Shown: positions 17,260 to 26,162, counted from the stretch's first letter. The stretch: 64,000 bases of DNA from Acidobacteria bacterium Ga0077551 (GCA_001464545.1 LNFC01000020.1:113694-177693), one strand, 5' to 3'. Program-made: numbers and translations. Notes: generated by a model not told the origin, from the sequence alone.

Positions 17260-17639
17260 TGGCCGAACTGTTCGCCCTGCTCGCCAATGTCTGGGATACC
17301 GTGCGCTTTCCGCTTGGCGGGGCAGCCTGCCTGTCCGGCGCCATACTGTGCATCATCGGCACCATTGGCGTCCTGCGCTTTCCTGATTTCTACACCCGGG
17401 TACATGCGGCCAGCATTACCGACACGTCGGGCGCCGGCCTTGTGGTGGTCGGCATGGTCCTGATGGCGCCCAGCTGGATCGTGGTCGTGAAGCTGTTCTG
17501 CATCCTGGGCTTCCTGCTGCTGACCAGCGCAACCGCCTCACATGCGCTCGTCAACGCTGCCCACACCGCGGGCCTGCAGCCGAAGATCGGCCCCATGGCG
17601 AAACGCGGACATGACGATGAAGAGGAGGGCGCCCATTGA
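17259..17639 (+). CDS. mrpG: Na+/H+ antiporter subunit G (MrpG/MnhG)
   Basis: 126 residues with three helices. GTIGVLRFPDFYTRVHAASITDTSG (near residues 35-58) is the MrpG signature, including the invariant RFPD and HA. A hydrophilic His-containing tail ends the protein. The start overlaps the mrpF stop (TGATG) and its stop overlaps the TTG start of the DUF4040 gene. Confidence 0.95.
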   Translation: MAELFALLANVWDTVRFPLGGAACLSGAILCIIGTIGVLRFPDFYTRVHAASITDTSGAGLVVVGMVLMAPSWIVVVKLFCILGFLLLTSATASHALVNAAHTAGLQPKIGPMAKRGHDDEEEGAH

Positions 17640-18268
17640 CCGATGCCGTGCTTGGCGGAACCGGGACCGCCCTCATCAACATCCTTCTGCTTGCCATCCT
17701 GTTCGTCGTGGCGATTGCGATCGCGCGGCTGCGCAGCCTGTTCGCCATCGTCATGCTGTCGGGTGTCTACTCGCTCGTCTCCGCCGCCTGGTACATCCTT
17801 GTCGACGCGGTCGATGTGGGCTTTACCGAGGCGGCCGTCGGGGCGGGGATGTCGACTGCCGTCCTGCTTGGTGCGATGCTGCTCACGGCGCGCACGGCCA
17901 AGCCTGAAAAACCGTTCTCGCGCCTGGGCCCGTTCATCGTCTGTCTGGCTGTCGGCGTGATGCTGATCTACGCGACGATCGATCTGCCGGCACTCGGCGA
18001 TCCCACGTCCCCGGCGAATGCGGGGGTGGGGCTGACCTTTCTGCAGGTCAACTGGTACGATACGGGTGTGCCGAACGTCGTTACCTCTGTACTCGCTAGC
18101 TATCGCGGCTTCGACACGCTCGGCGAAACCGCCGTGGTGTTCACTGCGGGGCTCGCGGTGGCGCTGCTGCTCGGTTTTGGCGAGCGATCGCTGGCCGAAA
18201 CCCTTCGCCGCAGCCCGCAACCCGAAACGCGTCCGCCATCTGTGCCCAGGGACGGGGATGCGACATGA
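17636..18268 (+). CDS. DUF4040 antiporter subunit (equivalent to the C-terminal part of MrpA; MbhD/E-like)
   Basis: 210 residues. IARLRSLFAIVMLSGVYSLVSAAWYILVDAVDVGFTEAAVGAG near residues 28-70 is the conserved DUF4040 block that forms the end of MrpA in one-piece systems. A later segment VVTSVLASYRGFDTLGETAVVFTAGLAV corresponds to the MbhE/MrpA tail. Here the unit is a free-standing gene, as in archaeal Mbh/Mrp-like clusters. It uses a TTG start overlapping mrpG's stop. The role in ion translocation is from family knowledge. Confidence 0.88.
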   Translation: MTDAVLGGTGTALINILLLAILFVVAIAIARLRSLFAIVMLSGVYSLVSAAWYILVDAVDVGFTEAAVGAGMSTAVLLGAMLLTARTAKPEKPFSRLGPFIVCLAVGVMLIYATIDLPALGDPTSPANAGVGLTFLQVNWYDTGVPNVVTSVLASYRGFDTLGETAVVFTAGLAVALLLGFGERSLAETLRRSPQPETRPPSVPRDGDAT

Positions 18269-18717
18269 AGGGTGATCACCACATGATCCTGCGCGTCATC
18301 GCAAAGTGCCTGATACCGCTGATCCTGATCTACGCGTTTTACGTGCAGTTCCACGGCGAGGTCGGGGCCGGCGGCGCTTTCCAGGCGGGGGTCGTGCTTG
18401 CGGTGGCGTTGATCCTGCATTCGCTGGTGTTCGGCCTGACGGCCACCATGCGGGCCGTGCCCCCCTGGTTCACGCGCGCGCTGTCGGCTGTCGGGGTGCT
18501 GGTCTATGCCGGCGTTGGCGTCTGGGCGATGCTGAACGGCGGGGCCTACCTTGAGTACCAAGCCCTGTTCCTGGAGCCGCCGGGTGGTCATGACGGACAA
18601 CATGCCGGCATCATCATCATCGAACTCGGCGTCCTGTTCGCGGTCTCCGGCGGGTTGAGCACCATTTTCTACGCGCTCGCCGGACGCGTGGCCGAAATCC
18701 GCGACGAGGACTGGTAG
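18265..18717 (+). CDS. mrpB: Na+/H+ antiporter subunit B (MrpB/MnhB)
   Basis: 150 residues. LIPLILIYAFYVQFHGEVGAGGAFQAGVVLA near residues 15-45 is the MrpB core, with the conserved HGEV and GGGFQ-type motif (here GGAFQ). Four helices follow the usual pattern. ATG overlaps the stop of the DUF4040 gene, and mrpC begins two bases after it ends. Confidence 0.94.
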   Translation: MKGDHHMILRVIAKCLIPLILIYAFYVQFHGEVGAGGAFQAGVVLAVALILHSLVFGLTATMRAVPPWFTRALSAVGVLVYAGVGVWAMLNGGAYLEYQALFLEPPGGHDGQHAGIIIIELGVLFAVSGGLSTIFYALAGRVAEIRDEDW

Positions 18718-18718
18718 C

Positions 18719-19216
18719 ATGTGGGAATTCATTCTCGACCGCGCGGGCTATTGGGCCATCATCGGCCTGATGATGATCGGCCTCTTCATCGCGTTCTCGG
18801 CAGAGAACCTGATCAAGCGGCTGGTCGGCCTGTCACTGTTCATGACGACGATCTGCCTCTTCTACGTCACCCTCGGCAAGATCACCGGCGGCACGGCGCC
18901 CATTTTGCTGAAGGCAGACATGCCAGACCATTATGGCAGCCACGCAGCAGAGGGGGCTGAGGCGCACCTTGCCGCTGCGGGCAGCGAGCGCTTCGCCGAC
19001 CTCGTCCACACCTATTCGAACCCCCTTCCGCACGTTCTCATGCTGACGGCCATCGTCGTCGGCGTCGCCACGCTGTCGGTCGGGCTCGCACTCATCGTCC
19101 GCATCCGGGAAGCCTACGGCACGATCGAAGCCGATGACATCCGCGCAATGGACATCGAGGCAGCGATTGCCCAGGAAGCGCAAGCCGAAAAAGACCTGAA
19201 TGAGGCTGCGGCGTGA
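18719..19216 (+). CDS. mrpC: Na+/H+ antiporter subunit C (MrpC/MnhC, NuoK-like)
   Basis: 165 residues, longer than the usual 110-115. Helices 1-2 carry MIGLFIAFSAENLIKRLVGLSLF; the third helix follows a roughly 45-residue insert rich in Ala/His/Glu (near residues 62-105), and PLPHVLMLTAIVVGVATLSVGLAL matches the conserved NPLPQALVLTAIVI-type NuoK segment. An acidic, Ala-rich tail ends the protein. The insert and tail are unusual. Confidence 0.9.
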   Translation: MWEFILDRAGYWAIIGLMMIGLFIAFSAENLIKRLVGLSLFMTTICLFYVTLGKITGGTAPILLKADMPDHYGSHAAEGAEAHLAAAGSERFADLVHTYSNPLPHVLMLTAIVVGVATLSVGLALIVRIREAYGTIEADDIRAMDIEAAIAQEAQAEKDLNEAAA

Positions 19217-20745
19217 TCCTCGAACTCTTGCTTACCTCTGCGCCGGACTGGGCGATCCGTCATGCGGCCGTGCTTGTCGTGGTCGTGCCGCTTATCATGG
19301 CGCCGATCCTGGCGCTGAGCCCCAGCGGACGCCTCGCGTGGTTCCTGGCCCTGCTGGCGACCGCCGCGTCGACCTATTTTGCCATCCTGACGCTTGGCAT
19401 CGTGCAATCGACACCGGGCGGCATCATCGAATACTGGATCGGCAACTGGTATCTCATCGGGATCGAGTTCCGCGTCGACGCCCTTAACGCGATGATCCTT
19501 CTGATCGTCTCCGGCATGGCCTTCCTCGCCACCGTTTTCGCCTGGCCCACGATCCTTGCCGATGTCGAAAAACAGAAGATCTCCCTGTTCCTGTGCGCTT
19601 TCCTGCTCTGCTTCGCCGGGCTTTGCGGCGTTGCAGCCACCGGCGATGCATTCAACCTCTTCGTCTTCCTCGAGATCAGTTCACTGTCGACCTATGTCCT
19701 CGTCGCCATGGGGGCACGAAACGACCGGCGGGCACTGCCTGCAGCGTTCGACTATCTGATCGTGGGCACGCTCGCGGCCAGTTTCTACATCATCGGTGTG
19801 GGCTTCCTGTACGCGGCTACCGGTACGCTCAACATGGCCGAGATGGCCGCGCAGCTTCCGGCCCTGGCAGGCAACCGTTCCGTTCAGGTCGGGTTTGCAT
19901 TCATCGTCGTCGGGCTGGGTCTCAAGGCGGCCATGTGGCCGCTGCACCAGTGGCTGCCGAACGCCTATTCCTACAGCCCGAGCTTCGTGACGATGTTTCT
20001 CGCTGCAACCGCCACGAAGGTTGCCCTCTACGCGCTGATCCGCTGGCTGTTCACGATCTTCAACCCGGACTACTCCTTCGAACAGGCCATCTTCACCTGG
20101 GTGCTGGCGCCGCTCGGCATCGCCGCAATGGTCATCTGCTCGTTCCAGGCCGTGTTCCAGACAGATGTGCGCCGCATGCTCGCCTATTCATCCGTGGCGC
20201 AGGTCGGCTACATGATCCTCGGCATTTCCATTGCCACCGCGGCGGGTGTGTCGGCGGGGCTGCTGCACCTGTTCAACCACTCCCTGATGAAGGGCGCGCT
20301 CTTCATGGCGCTGGCCGGTGTCTGCCTGACCTACAAGGGCACCACGGTCCGGGACTTTGCCGGTCTCGGCCGCAGCGCGCCCTTCACGATGTCAGCCTTC
20401 GCCATCGCCGGCCTGTCACTCATCGGCGTGCCGCTGACGGCGGGCTTCATGTCGAAACTTCAGCTCGGCTACGCCCTGTTCGATCATGGCTGGTGGTGGG
20501 CGGTTCTGTTCGTCGTCTTCTCGAGTTTCCTCGCCGTGTTCTATGTCGGGCGCCTGCTGCAGGCGATCTTCTTCGAGGCGCCGGCCAATCCCGGCAGGCA
20601 CCGCAAGGAGGCGCCGCTGATCGTGCTGGTGCCGCTCTGGATACTGGCGCTCGCCAACATCTATTTCGGCATCGATGCCAGTTTCCCGGTTGGCCTTGCC
20701 AATGACGGCGCGGCTGCGGCCCTCGGTCTGGAGGCCCTCCAATGA
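19213..20745 (+). CDS. mrpD: Antiporter subunit D (MrpD, NuoL/M/N family), copy 1
   Basis: 510 residues, about 14 helices. Proton-path residues of the NuoL/M/N family are visible: Glu in FLEISSLSTYVLVAMG (near 155), Lys in GLKAAMWPLHQWLPNA (near 236), and the Lys/His segment LFNHSLMKGALFM (near 352). GTG start overlaps mrpC's stop. One of three paralogues in the operon. Confidence 0.93.
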   Translation: MILELLLTSAPDWAIRHAAVLVVVVPLIMAPILALSPSGRLAWFLALLATAASTYFAILTLGIVQSTPGGIIEYWIGNWYLIGIEFRVDALNAMILLIVSGMAFLATVFAWPTILADVEKQKISLFLCAFLLCFAGLCGVAATGDAFNLFVFLEISSLSTYVLVAMGARNDRRALPAAFDYLIVGTLAASFYIIGVGFLYAATGTLNMAEMAAQLPALAGNRSVQVGFAFIVVGLGLKAAMWPLHQWLPNAYSYSPSFVTMFLAATATKVALYALIRWLFTIFNPDYSFEQAIFTWVLAPLGIAAMVICSFQAVFQTDVRRMLAYSSVAQVGYMILGISIATAAGVSAGLLHLFNHSLMKGALFMALAGVCLTYKGTTVRDFAGLGRSAPFTMSAFAIAGLSLIGVPLTAGFMSKLQLGYALFDHGWWWAVLFVVFSSFLAVFYVGRLLQAIFFEAPANPGRHRKEAPLIVLVPLWILALANIYFGIDASFPVGLANDGAAAALGLEALQ

Positions 20746-22247
20746 CGCCGGACATGCTGATTGCCGCAGCCCTTATCCTGCCGCTCGTCATTGCGGCCGG
20801 CATTGCCGCGTTCGGGAAGTTCCCGAACCTGCGTGAAGGCGTCACGATCATTGGCTCGATTGCCCTGTTCGCCGTCGTCGTGCAGCTGACGATGCTTGTC
20901 TCGTCCGGCGCCCGTCCGGAACTTTATGTCGGTGAGGCGATCCCCGGCCTCGCCTTTGCCTTCAAGCTCGAGCCGCTCGGCGCCTTGTTCGCCGTGGTCG
21001 CCAGCGGTCTCTGGATCGTCAACTCGTTCTACTCCATCGGCTACATGCGCGGGAACCGCGAGCGCAACCAGACGCGCTTCTACATCTGCTTCGCCATCGC
21101 GCTCTGCGGCGCGATGGGCGTTGCGATGTCGGGCAACCTGTTCACGCTCTTCGTCTTCTACGAAATCCTGACGCTCTCGACCTACCCGCTGGTGGCGCAC
21201 AAGGGCGACGCAGCGGCCCAGCGCGGCGCGCGCATCTACCTCCTCACGCTGCTCGGCACTTCCATCGGCTTCCTGCTCACCGCCATCATGTGGACCTGGT
21301 TCCTGGCCGGCCAGCGTCTCGATTTTGTCGATGGCGGCCTGCTGGCCACCGCTGAAATCTCGCCCATCGTGGCCAGCGCGCTGCTGCTGCTCTTCGTCTT
21401 CGGCGTCGGCAAGGCGGCGCTGATGCCGTTCCACTTCTGGCTCCCCAACGCGATGGTCGCGCCCACGCCGGTATCGGCCCTGCTGCACGCCGTGGCCGTC
21501 GTTAAGGCCGGGGTCTTCACCGTGATGAAGATCTCCATCTACATCTTCGGCGACGAACTCCTGCAGGCGACGCCCTCGCGCGAATTCATCATGATTGTGG
21601 CCTGCTTCACCATTGTCGTCGCCTCACTGATCGCCCTCACCAAGGACAATCTCAAGGCGCGCCTTGCTTACTCGACCATCTCGCAGCTGGCCTATGTCGT
21701 CCTCGGCGCGATGCTGGCCGACCGGGCAGGGGTCCTCGGCGGCTCGTTGCAGATCGCCGGCCACGCGGTCGCCAAGATCACCCTTTTCATGTGCGCCGGC
21801 GCCATCTACGTCGCCACCGGCCTCACCAATATTTCCGACATGCGCGGCCTCGGGCGGAAGATGCCGCTGGTGTTCATCGCCTTCTTCATCGCCGCCCTGT
21901 CGATCATCGGCATACCGCCGCTCGCGGGCGACTGGCCGAAATACGAACTGATGCAGGGCGCCATCGACCGGGGCAGCGACTGGGTGCCGTTCGTGCTGAT
22001 CCTCTCCTCGCTGCTCAACATTGCCTACCTCCTGCCGATCCCGATCCTTGCGCTGATGCCGCCGCCGGGATCGAAACCGCCGAAAGAGTTCAAGCGGCCG
22101 GGCGGGGCGCCCTGGCTCACCGTAGCGGCGCCCCTGTTCACGGCGGGTCTCTGCTTCGTCCTCTTCTTCATGGTCGACCCCGTCGCCGACTTCCTCGCCC
22201 CGGCCTTTGCAACCGTCGACATCGATCCTGAGGTGAACATCCCATGA
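20742..22247 (+). CDS. mrpD: Antiporter subunit D (MrpD, NuoL/M/N family), copy 2
   Basis: 501 residues. Key residues are kept: Glu in FYEILTLSTYPLVAHKG (near 140), Lys in GVGKAALMPFHFWLPNAM (near 222) and the HAVAKITLFMCAG segment (near 340), where Lys sits at the same place as in copy 1. The HAVAKI and LYE/FYEILT forms are closer to the NuoM/MbhH branch. ATG overlaps the stop of copy 1 by four bases. Likely works as one of three stacked antiporter modules. Confidence 0.92.
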   Translation: MTPDMLIAAALILPLVIAAGIAAFGKFPNLREGVTIIGSIALFAVVVQLTMLVSSGARPELYVGEAIPGLAFAFKLEPLGALFAVVASGLWIVNSFYSIGYMRGNRERNQTRFYICFAIALCGAMGVAMSGNLFTLFVFYEILTLSTYPLVAHKGDAAAQRGARIYLLTLLGTSIGFLLTAIMWTWFLAGQRLDFVDGGLLATAEISPIVASALLLLFVFGVGKAALMPFHFWLPNAMVAPTPVSALLHAVAVVKAGVFTVMKISIYIFGDELLQATPSREFIMIVACFTIVVASLIALTKDNLKARLAYSTISQLAYVVLGAMLADRAGVLGGSLQIAGHAVAKITLFMCAGAIYVATGLTNISDMRGLGRKMPLVFIAFFIAALSIIGIPPLAGDWPKYELMQGAIDRGSDWVPFVLILSSLLNIAYLLPIPILALMPPPGSKPPKEFKRPGGAPWLTVAAPLFTAGLCFVLFFMVDPVADFLAPAFATVDIDPEVNIP

Positions 22248-22684
22248 CCGACGAAACGCCAACCGGCCGCGACACCTCCGGCCGCTTCGTGAAGCGCGCC
22301 GCCACTGCGGTCAGCGCCATGAGCCGCACCAGCGACGAAGGCATCCACCCGATGTCGAAGGTCCTGTTCGGCTGGACTGAACGCAAGAATATCGGCGCCA
22401 TCCTGTTCTGGGTGTTCGCGGTCCTCTCGGTCCTCCTCGTGCTCGCCGACCTCGCCGTCGACCGGCATGAGAAGATCGGCTTTGCCAATTCCGTCGGCTT
22501 CTATGGTCTCTGGGGCTTTCTCTCCTTCGCCTTCGTCGTGCTGATGGGCTGGCCGCTCGGCCGCCTGCTGCGCCGCGACGAGGACTATTACGGCGACGCT
22601 GGCGGCCCGCCCGCCGATGTCGATCCGGATCTCGTGGATACTCGCCCCGGCGCCGCCTCCGGCAAACCCGAGGGAGACGCCTGA
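22244..22684 (+). CDS. Small membrane protein inside the antiporter operon, unknown family
   Basis: 146 residues: a hydrophilic Thr/Arg-rich N-terminus (about 45 residues), then two helices (about 52-72 and 83-105) and an acidic, Pro/Asp-rich C-terminus. No Mrp family motif is recognised. It overlaps copy 2 by four bases upstream and copy 3 by one base downstream, so it is translated with them and is probably an accessory subunit of the same complex. That role is inference from position. Confidence 0.8.
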   Translation: MTDETPTGRDTSGRFVKRAATAVSAMSRTSDEGIHPMSKVLFGWTERKNIGAILFWVFAVLSVLLVLADLAVDRHEKIGFANSVGFYGLWGFLSFAFVVLMGWPLGRLLRRDEDYYGDAGGPPADVDPDLVDTRPGAASGKPEGDA

Positions 22685-24459
22685 TGCCCGCCTTCCTCAC
22701 CGACCTGAACCCCGGCTGGTTGCTGATCCTCGCGGGTCTCGCCGCGATTTTCATCAAGATCCGCAGCGTGCGCCAGGTGATCACCATCATCACGCCGGTG
22801 GTGGCCATCCTGCTGCTCGCCACCACCCAGCACGGCGTCGACCATCTCACCTACAACGCCCTCGGCATCGAGCTGTCCTTCTACCGGGTCGACAGCCTCA
22901 ACTTCATCTTCGGCCTCGCCTTCCTGATCGCCTCGCTGCTCAACGCCATCTACGCTCTGCATACGGACAACCGCCTGCAGGACGGCATGGCGCTCGCCTA
23001 TGCCGGGGCCGCCGTCTCGGCCACCTTCGCGGGCGACCTGATGACGCTGTTCATCTTCTGGGAAATCACGGCCATCTCCTCCGTCTTCCTCATCCTGCAG
23101 GCTGGCACCCGCGCGGCCTACTTCGCCTCGATGCGCTATCTCGCCGTGCAGATCCTCTCCGGCGTCCTGCTGCTCGATGGCATCGCCTATGTCTGGCATT
23201 ATAACGGCAGCCTCTCGCTCGAGGCCTTCACCAGCCTCGACCAGCCGGGCGCGCTGATCATCTTCATTGCCTTCGGCATCAAGGCCGCGTTCCCGTTCCT
23301 GCACAACTGGCTGCAGGATTCCTATCCGAAATCCTCCGTGGTCGGCGCCGTCATCCTGTCGGCCTTCACCACCAAGCTCGCCGTGTACGCCTTCGCGCGC
23401 TTCTTCCCCGGCTTCAACGAGCTGATCTGGATCGGCGCGGTGATGACCATCTTCCCGGTCTTCTTCGCCGTCATCGAGAACGACCTGCGCCGCGTGCTCG
23501 CCTATTCGCTGAACAACCAGGTCGGCTTCATGATCTGCGCCATCGGCGTCGGCGTGGCCGGTGTCGGCAACCCGCTCGCCCTCAACGGCGCCGCGGCCCA
23601 CGCGTTCGTGCACATCATCTACAAAGCGCTCTTGTTCATGAGCATCGGCGCTGTCCTCTACCGGACGGGCACCGCCAAGGCCTCCGAACTCGGCGGCCTC
23701 TACCGCTCGATGCCGTGGACCGCGGTGTTCTGCATCATCGGCGGCCTGTCGATTTCGGCCTTCCCGTTCTTCTCGGGCTTCATCGCCAAGTCGCTGACCA
23801 TGAGCGCGGTGGCCGCCGAAGGCGCGGCCAACCCGGCCATGATCGTCGTCTGGCTGATGCTGCTGTTTGCCTCCGCCGGCGTGCTCGAACACTCGGGCAT
23901 CAAGATCCCGTACTTTGCCTTCTTCGGGCATGACAGCGGCAAGCGGGTCAAAGAGGCGCCCTTCAACATGCTTCTGGCGATGGGCATGGCGGCCTTCCTC
24001 TGCATCGCCGTCGGCCTGCCGGCGCTGGTGCCGGGCCTGGGCTACCAGTGGCTCTACGGCCTGCTGCCATACCCGATCGAAGCGGCGGCCTACCAGCCCT
24101 TCACGCTGGACCATATCCTGACGCAGATGCAGCTGCTGATCCTCGCCGTCTTCGCCTTCATCCTGCTGAAACGCCTGATGCTCTATCCGGCCGAAAAGCC
24201 CGGGGTCATCCTCGATACCGACTGGCTCTACCGGAAGGTCGGCTATGGCGCGTTCCGCTGGGTGGATACCGTCTGGTCGAAGATCGGCCCGGCCACTGCC
24301 GCGATTGCCACCCGCCTCGCCAGCCGGGCCTACGACAACATGGTCGCCACGTTCAGCCCCCGGGGCATGCTCTCCCGCAACGTGTTTTCAGGCGGAATGA
24401 CCCTCTGGACGGCCGTGATTCTCGGGCTTGTCCTGCTGGTAAGCTATCTGACAAGCTGA
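22684..24459 (+). CDS. mrpD: Antiporter subunit D (NuoL/M/N family), copy 3, long form
   Basis: 591 residues, the longest of the three. Glu in FWEITAISSVFLILQAG (near 123), Lys in GIKAAFPFLHNWLQDSYPKSS (near 201) and HAFVHIIYKALLFM (near 305) are retained. About 100 extra C-terminal residues carry a last helix after a soluble stretch (FSPRGMLSRNVFSGGMTLW), recalling the amphipathic extension of NuoL. It closes the operon. Assignment to the family is firm; which antiporter module it forms is inference. Confidence 0.9.
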   Translation: MPAFLTDLNPGWLLILAGLAAIFIKIRSVRQVITIITPVVAILLLATTQHGVDHLTYNALGIELSFYRVDSLNFIFGLAFLIASLLNAIYALHTDNRLQDGMALAYAGAAVSATFAGDLMTLFIFWEITAISSVFLILQAGTRAAYFASMRYLAVQILSGVLLLDGIAYVWHYNGSLSLEAFTSLDQPGALIIFIAFGIKAAFPFLHNWLQDSYPKSSVVGAVILSAFTTKLAVYAFARFFPGFNELIWIGAVMTIFPVFFAVIENDLRRVLAYSLNNQVGFMICAIGVGVAGVGNPLALNGAAAHAFVHIIYKALLFMSIGAVLYRTGTAKASELGGLYRSMPWTAVFCIIGGLSISAFPFFSGFIAKSLTMSAVAAEGAANPAMIVVWLMLLFASAGVLEHSGIKIPYFAFFGHDSGKRVKEAPFNMLLAMGMAAFLCIAVGLPALVPGLGYQWLYGLLPYPIEAAAYQPFTLDHILTQMQLLILAVFAFILLKRLMLYPAEKPGVILDTDWLYRKVGYGAFRWVDTVWSKIGPATAAIATRLASRAYDNMVATFSPRGMLSRNVFSGGMTLWTAVILGLVLLVSYLTS

Positions 24460-24485
24460 AAACCCTGCGGCGGCGGGGTGACAAA

Positions 24486-24503
24486 ATTACGCCATATTAC
24501 GCC
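24486..24503. promoter_or_regulatory. Tandem ATTACGCC repeat upstream of mucR
   Basis: ATTACGCC occurs at 24486-24493 and again at 24496-24503, ten bases apart, about one helical turn, in a slightly AT-richer stretch 90 bases before the mucR start. Same-face direct repeats are typical of a regulator site, possibly MucR autoregulation. Sequence seen directly, role inferred. Confidence 0.4.
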
Positions 24504-24592
24504 GTGAAACCCGGAGGATGGCCTGGTTCGGCTCGTCCCTTGCCTCCGGCGCGGGCGTGCGCAGCTGGCCCTTGCTGGGGAGGCAAGTGTCG

Positions 24593-25012
24593 ATGTTTGA
24601 AAGTGAAACAAACGACCTGAGCAGCGCCAACGTCGCGTTTGCGACCGGGATCGTCTCGGCCTATGTCCGCAACAATGCCCTGCAGACCAACGAGTTGCCG
24701 GACCTGATCCGCAGCGTCCACGCGGCCCTGATGGAGCTGTCACGGCCCGCCGCGACCGCGCCGGAAGCGCCCCGGCCGGCGGTGCCGGTCAAGAAGTCGA
24801 TCTACAAGGATTACCTGATCTGCCTGGAAGACGGGTTGAAGTTCAAATCCCTGAAACGGCACCTGCGGTCGAAGTATGGGATGTCGCCGGAAGAGTATCG
24901 CGCGAAGTGGGGTCTGCCTGCAGATTACCCGATGGTGGCGCCTGGTTATTCAGAGAAACGATCAAAACTTGCAAAGAAGATGGGTCTTGGGCGCAACACT
25001 CGCGAAGAATAA
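24593..25012 (+). CDS. mucR: MucR/Ros family transcriptional regulator
   Basis: 139 residues from ATG 24593, with GGGGAGG nine bases upstream; a longer frame to 24518 exists. The C-terminal DNA-binding domain has ICLEDGLKFKSLKRHLRSKYGMSPEEYR followed by KWGLPADYPMVAPGY, unmistakably MucR. The position after KRHLRS where a zinc-ligand His is expected in Ros is Lys/Tyr here, so zinc may not be bound, as in some MucR relatives. The family acts as an H-NS-like silencer and cell-cycle or virulence regulator in Alphaproteobacteria. Confidence 0.93.
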   Translation: MFESETNDLSSANVAFATGIVSAYVRNNALQTNELPDLIRSVHAALMELSRPAATAPEAPRPAVPVKKSIYKDYLICLEDGLKFKSLKRHLRSKYGMSPEEYRAKWGLPADYPMVAPGYSEKRSKLAKKMGLGRNTREE

Positions 25013-25154
25013 TCCAGTAAAAGCAGGTTTGTTCCGTATCCGGAATGAAATATTCCGTACACCAGCGTTAATAAATCCCTACGAAGACTCTTGATCGGCG
25101 AGTCCACTCGCGCAATAGGTGAATCTTCCGAATCACCACGGGGGTGGCGACAAC

Positions 25155-25643
25155 ATGTTCAACAAGCCGAATTTTTCGGGCGTGACCGAGGCCCAGCGCC
25201 TCCTGATCGCGCATTGGTATGCGTGCCGGGCATCTGACGGCCTTGTCCCCCGCGACGCTATCGATCCGGGCATCGTGCGCTCGACGCTTGCCTGCCTGTC
25301 GGTCGTCGAAGTCGACGAAGAGGGCGAAGGCCGTTTCCGCATCGCCGGCTCCCGCCTGCGCGACATCTTCGGCATGGACGTGCGCGGCCGCCGCGTCGCC
25401 GAAATCGCCGGCGCGCATGGCGAGTGCTACGCCCTCGGCCTGACCTCGGCGGTCGAGCGCGGCCTGCCGGTCGGCGGTGTCATCGAAGCCGGCGGACGCC
25501 TGCACGCCTGGCTTCGCCTCCCGGTCGCCGATGATTTCGGCGACCTGACAATGGTCATCTGCCACGACGAACTGATCCCGAGCCGCCGCGCTCTCCTACC
25601 GCCCGCAGACGCAGCCGAGACCTCCCCGCGCTTTGCGGCCTGA
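25155..25643 (+). CDS. PAS domain-containing protein (PAS_5-like)
   Basis: 162 residues from ATG 25155, preceded by GGGGGTGG; a GTG at 25119 is possible. The layout AQRLLIAHWYACRASDGLVPRDAIDP, FRIAGSRLRDIFGMDVRGR, and YALGLTSAVERGLPV matches the alphaproteobacterial PAS_5 family, single-domain PAS proteins with no output domain. It probably senses or binds partners. Ligand unknown. Confidence 0.8.
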   Translation: MFNKPNFSGVTEAQRLLIAHWYACRASDGLVPRDAIDPGIVRSTLACLSVVEVDEEGEGRFRIAGSRLRDIFGMDVRGRRVAEIAGAHGECYALGLTSAVERGLPVGGVIEAGGRLHAWLRLPVADDFGDLTMVICHDELIPSRRALLPPADAAETSPRFAA

Positions 25644-25708
25644 GTGAAAACTGGAGCCAGGAGCGGCCAGGCGGGGCCGGGTTCGTTTCTAGCGGACGGC
25701 AGATCGTT

Positions 25709-26128
25709 CTAAACCTTCACGGCGGCCTGCGCGTCGGTGCGGATGCGCGCCAGCATCGAGGCGAGGCCGTTGGAGCGTTGCGCGGTGAGGGCGCCGGTCA
25801 CGCCGATCTCGTCGAGCAGGGCCTTGACGTCGAACTTCAGGATGTCGCCCACCGGTTCGCCAGAATAGAGGCGTATCAGCAGCGCGATCAGGCCGGACAC
25901 GATGATCGCATCGGACTCGGCGCGCACGCCCAGCTTTCCGTCCGCCACACCGGTCACCATCCAGACCTGCGAGGCGCAGCCGCGCACCCGCGTCTCTTCG
26001 CTGCGCTCGTGGGGCGCCAGCGGTGGGTTCGCCTTGCCGAGATCGATCAGGTGCGCGTACCGCGCCTCCCAATCTTCAAGCCAGGAGAATTCTTCCCGTA
26101 TGTCTGCCGCTTTGATCTCGATGCTCAT
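25709..26128 (-). CDS. sufE: SufE family cysteine desulfurase sulfur acceptor
   Basis: 139 residues from ATG 26128 (MSIEIKAADIREEF). RVRGCASQVWMV near residues 47-58 contains the sulfur-accepting Cys, and VSGLIALLIRLYSG follows as usual. SufE takes persulfide from SufS for Fe-S cluster assembly in the cytoplasm. No other suf gene is near. In-frame starts at 26134 and 26149 are possible. Confidence 0.94.
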   Translation of the reverse strand: MSIEIKAADIREEFSWLEDWEARYAHLIDLGKANPPLAPHERSEETRVRGCASQVWMVTGVADGKLGVRAESDAIIVSGLIALLIRLYSGEPVGDILKFDVKALLDEIGVTGALTAQRSNGLASMLARIRTDAQAAVKV

Positions 26129-26162
26129 CTGCATCCATATGAGTTGCAAAACCCCAAAAGAA

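Noticed and set aside
20661..21488. 275-codon leftward frame opposite the antiporter D subunits
   Set aside because: Charged low-complexity shadow of the second D gene; the rightward frames carry all motifs.
24426..24456. Inverted repeat GCTTGTC/GACAAGC as antiporter operon terminator
   Set aside because: The loop is long (17 bases), it lies within the coding end and has no T-run.
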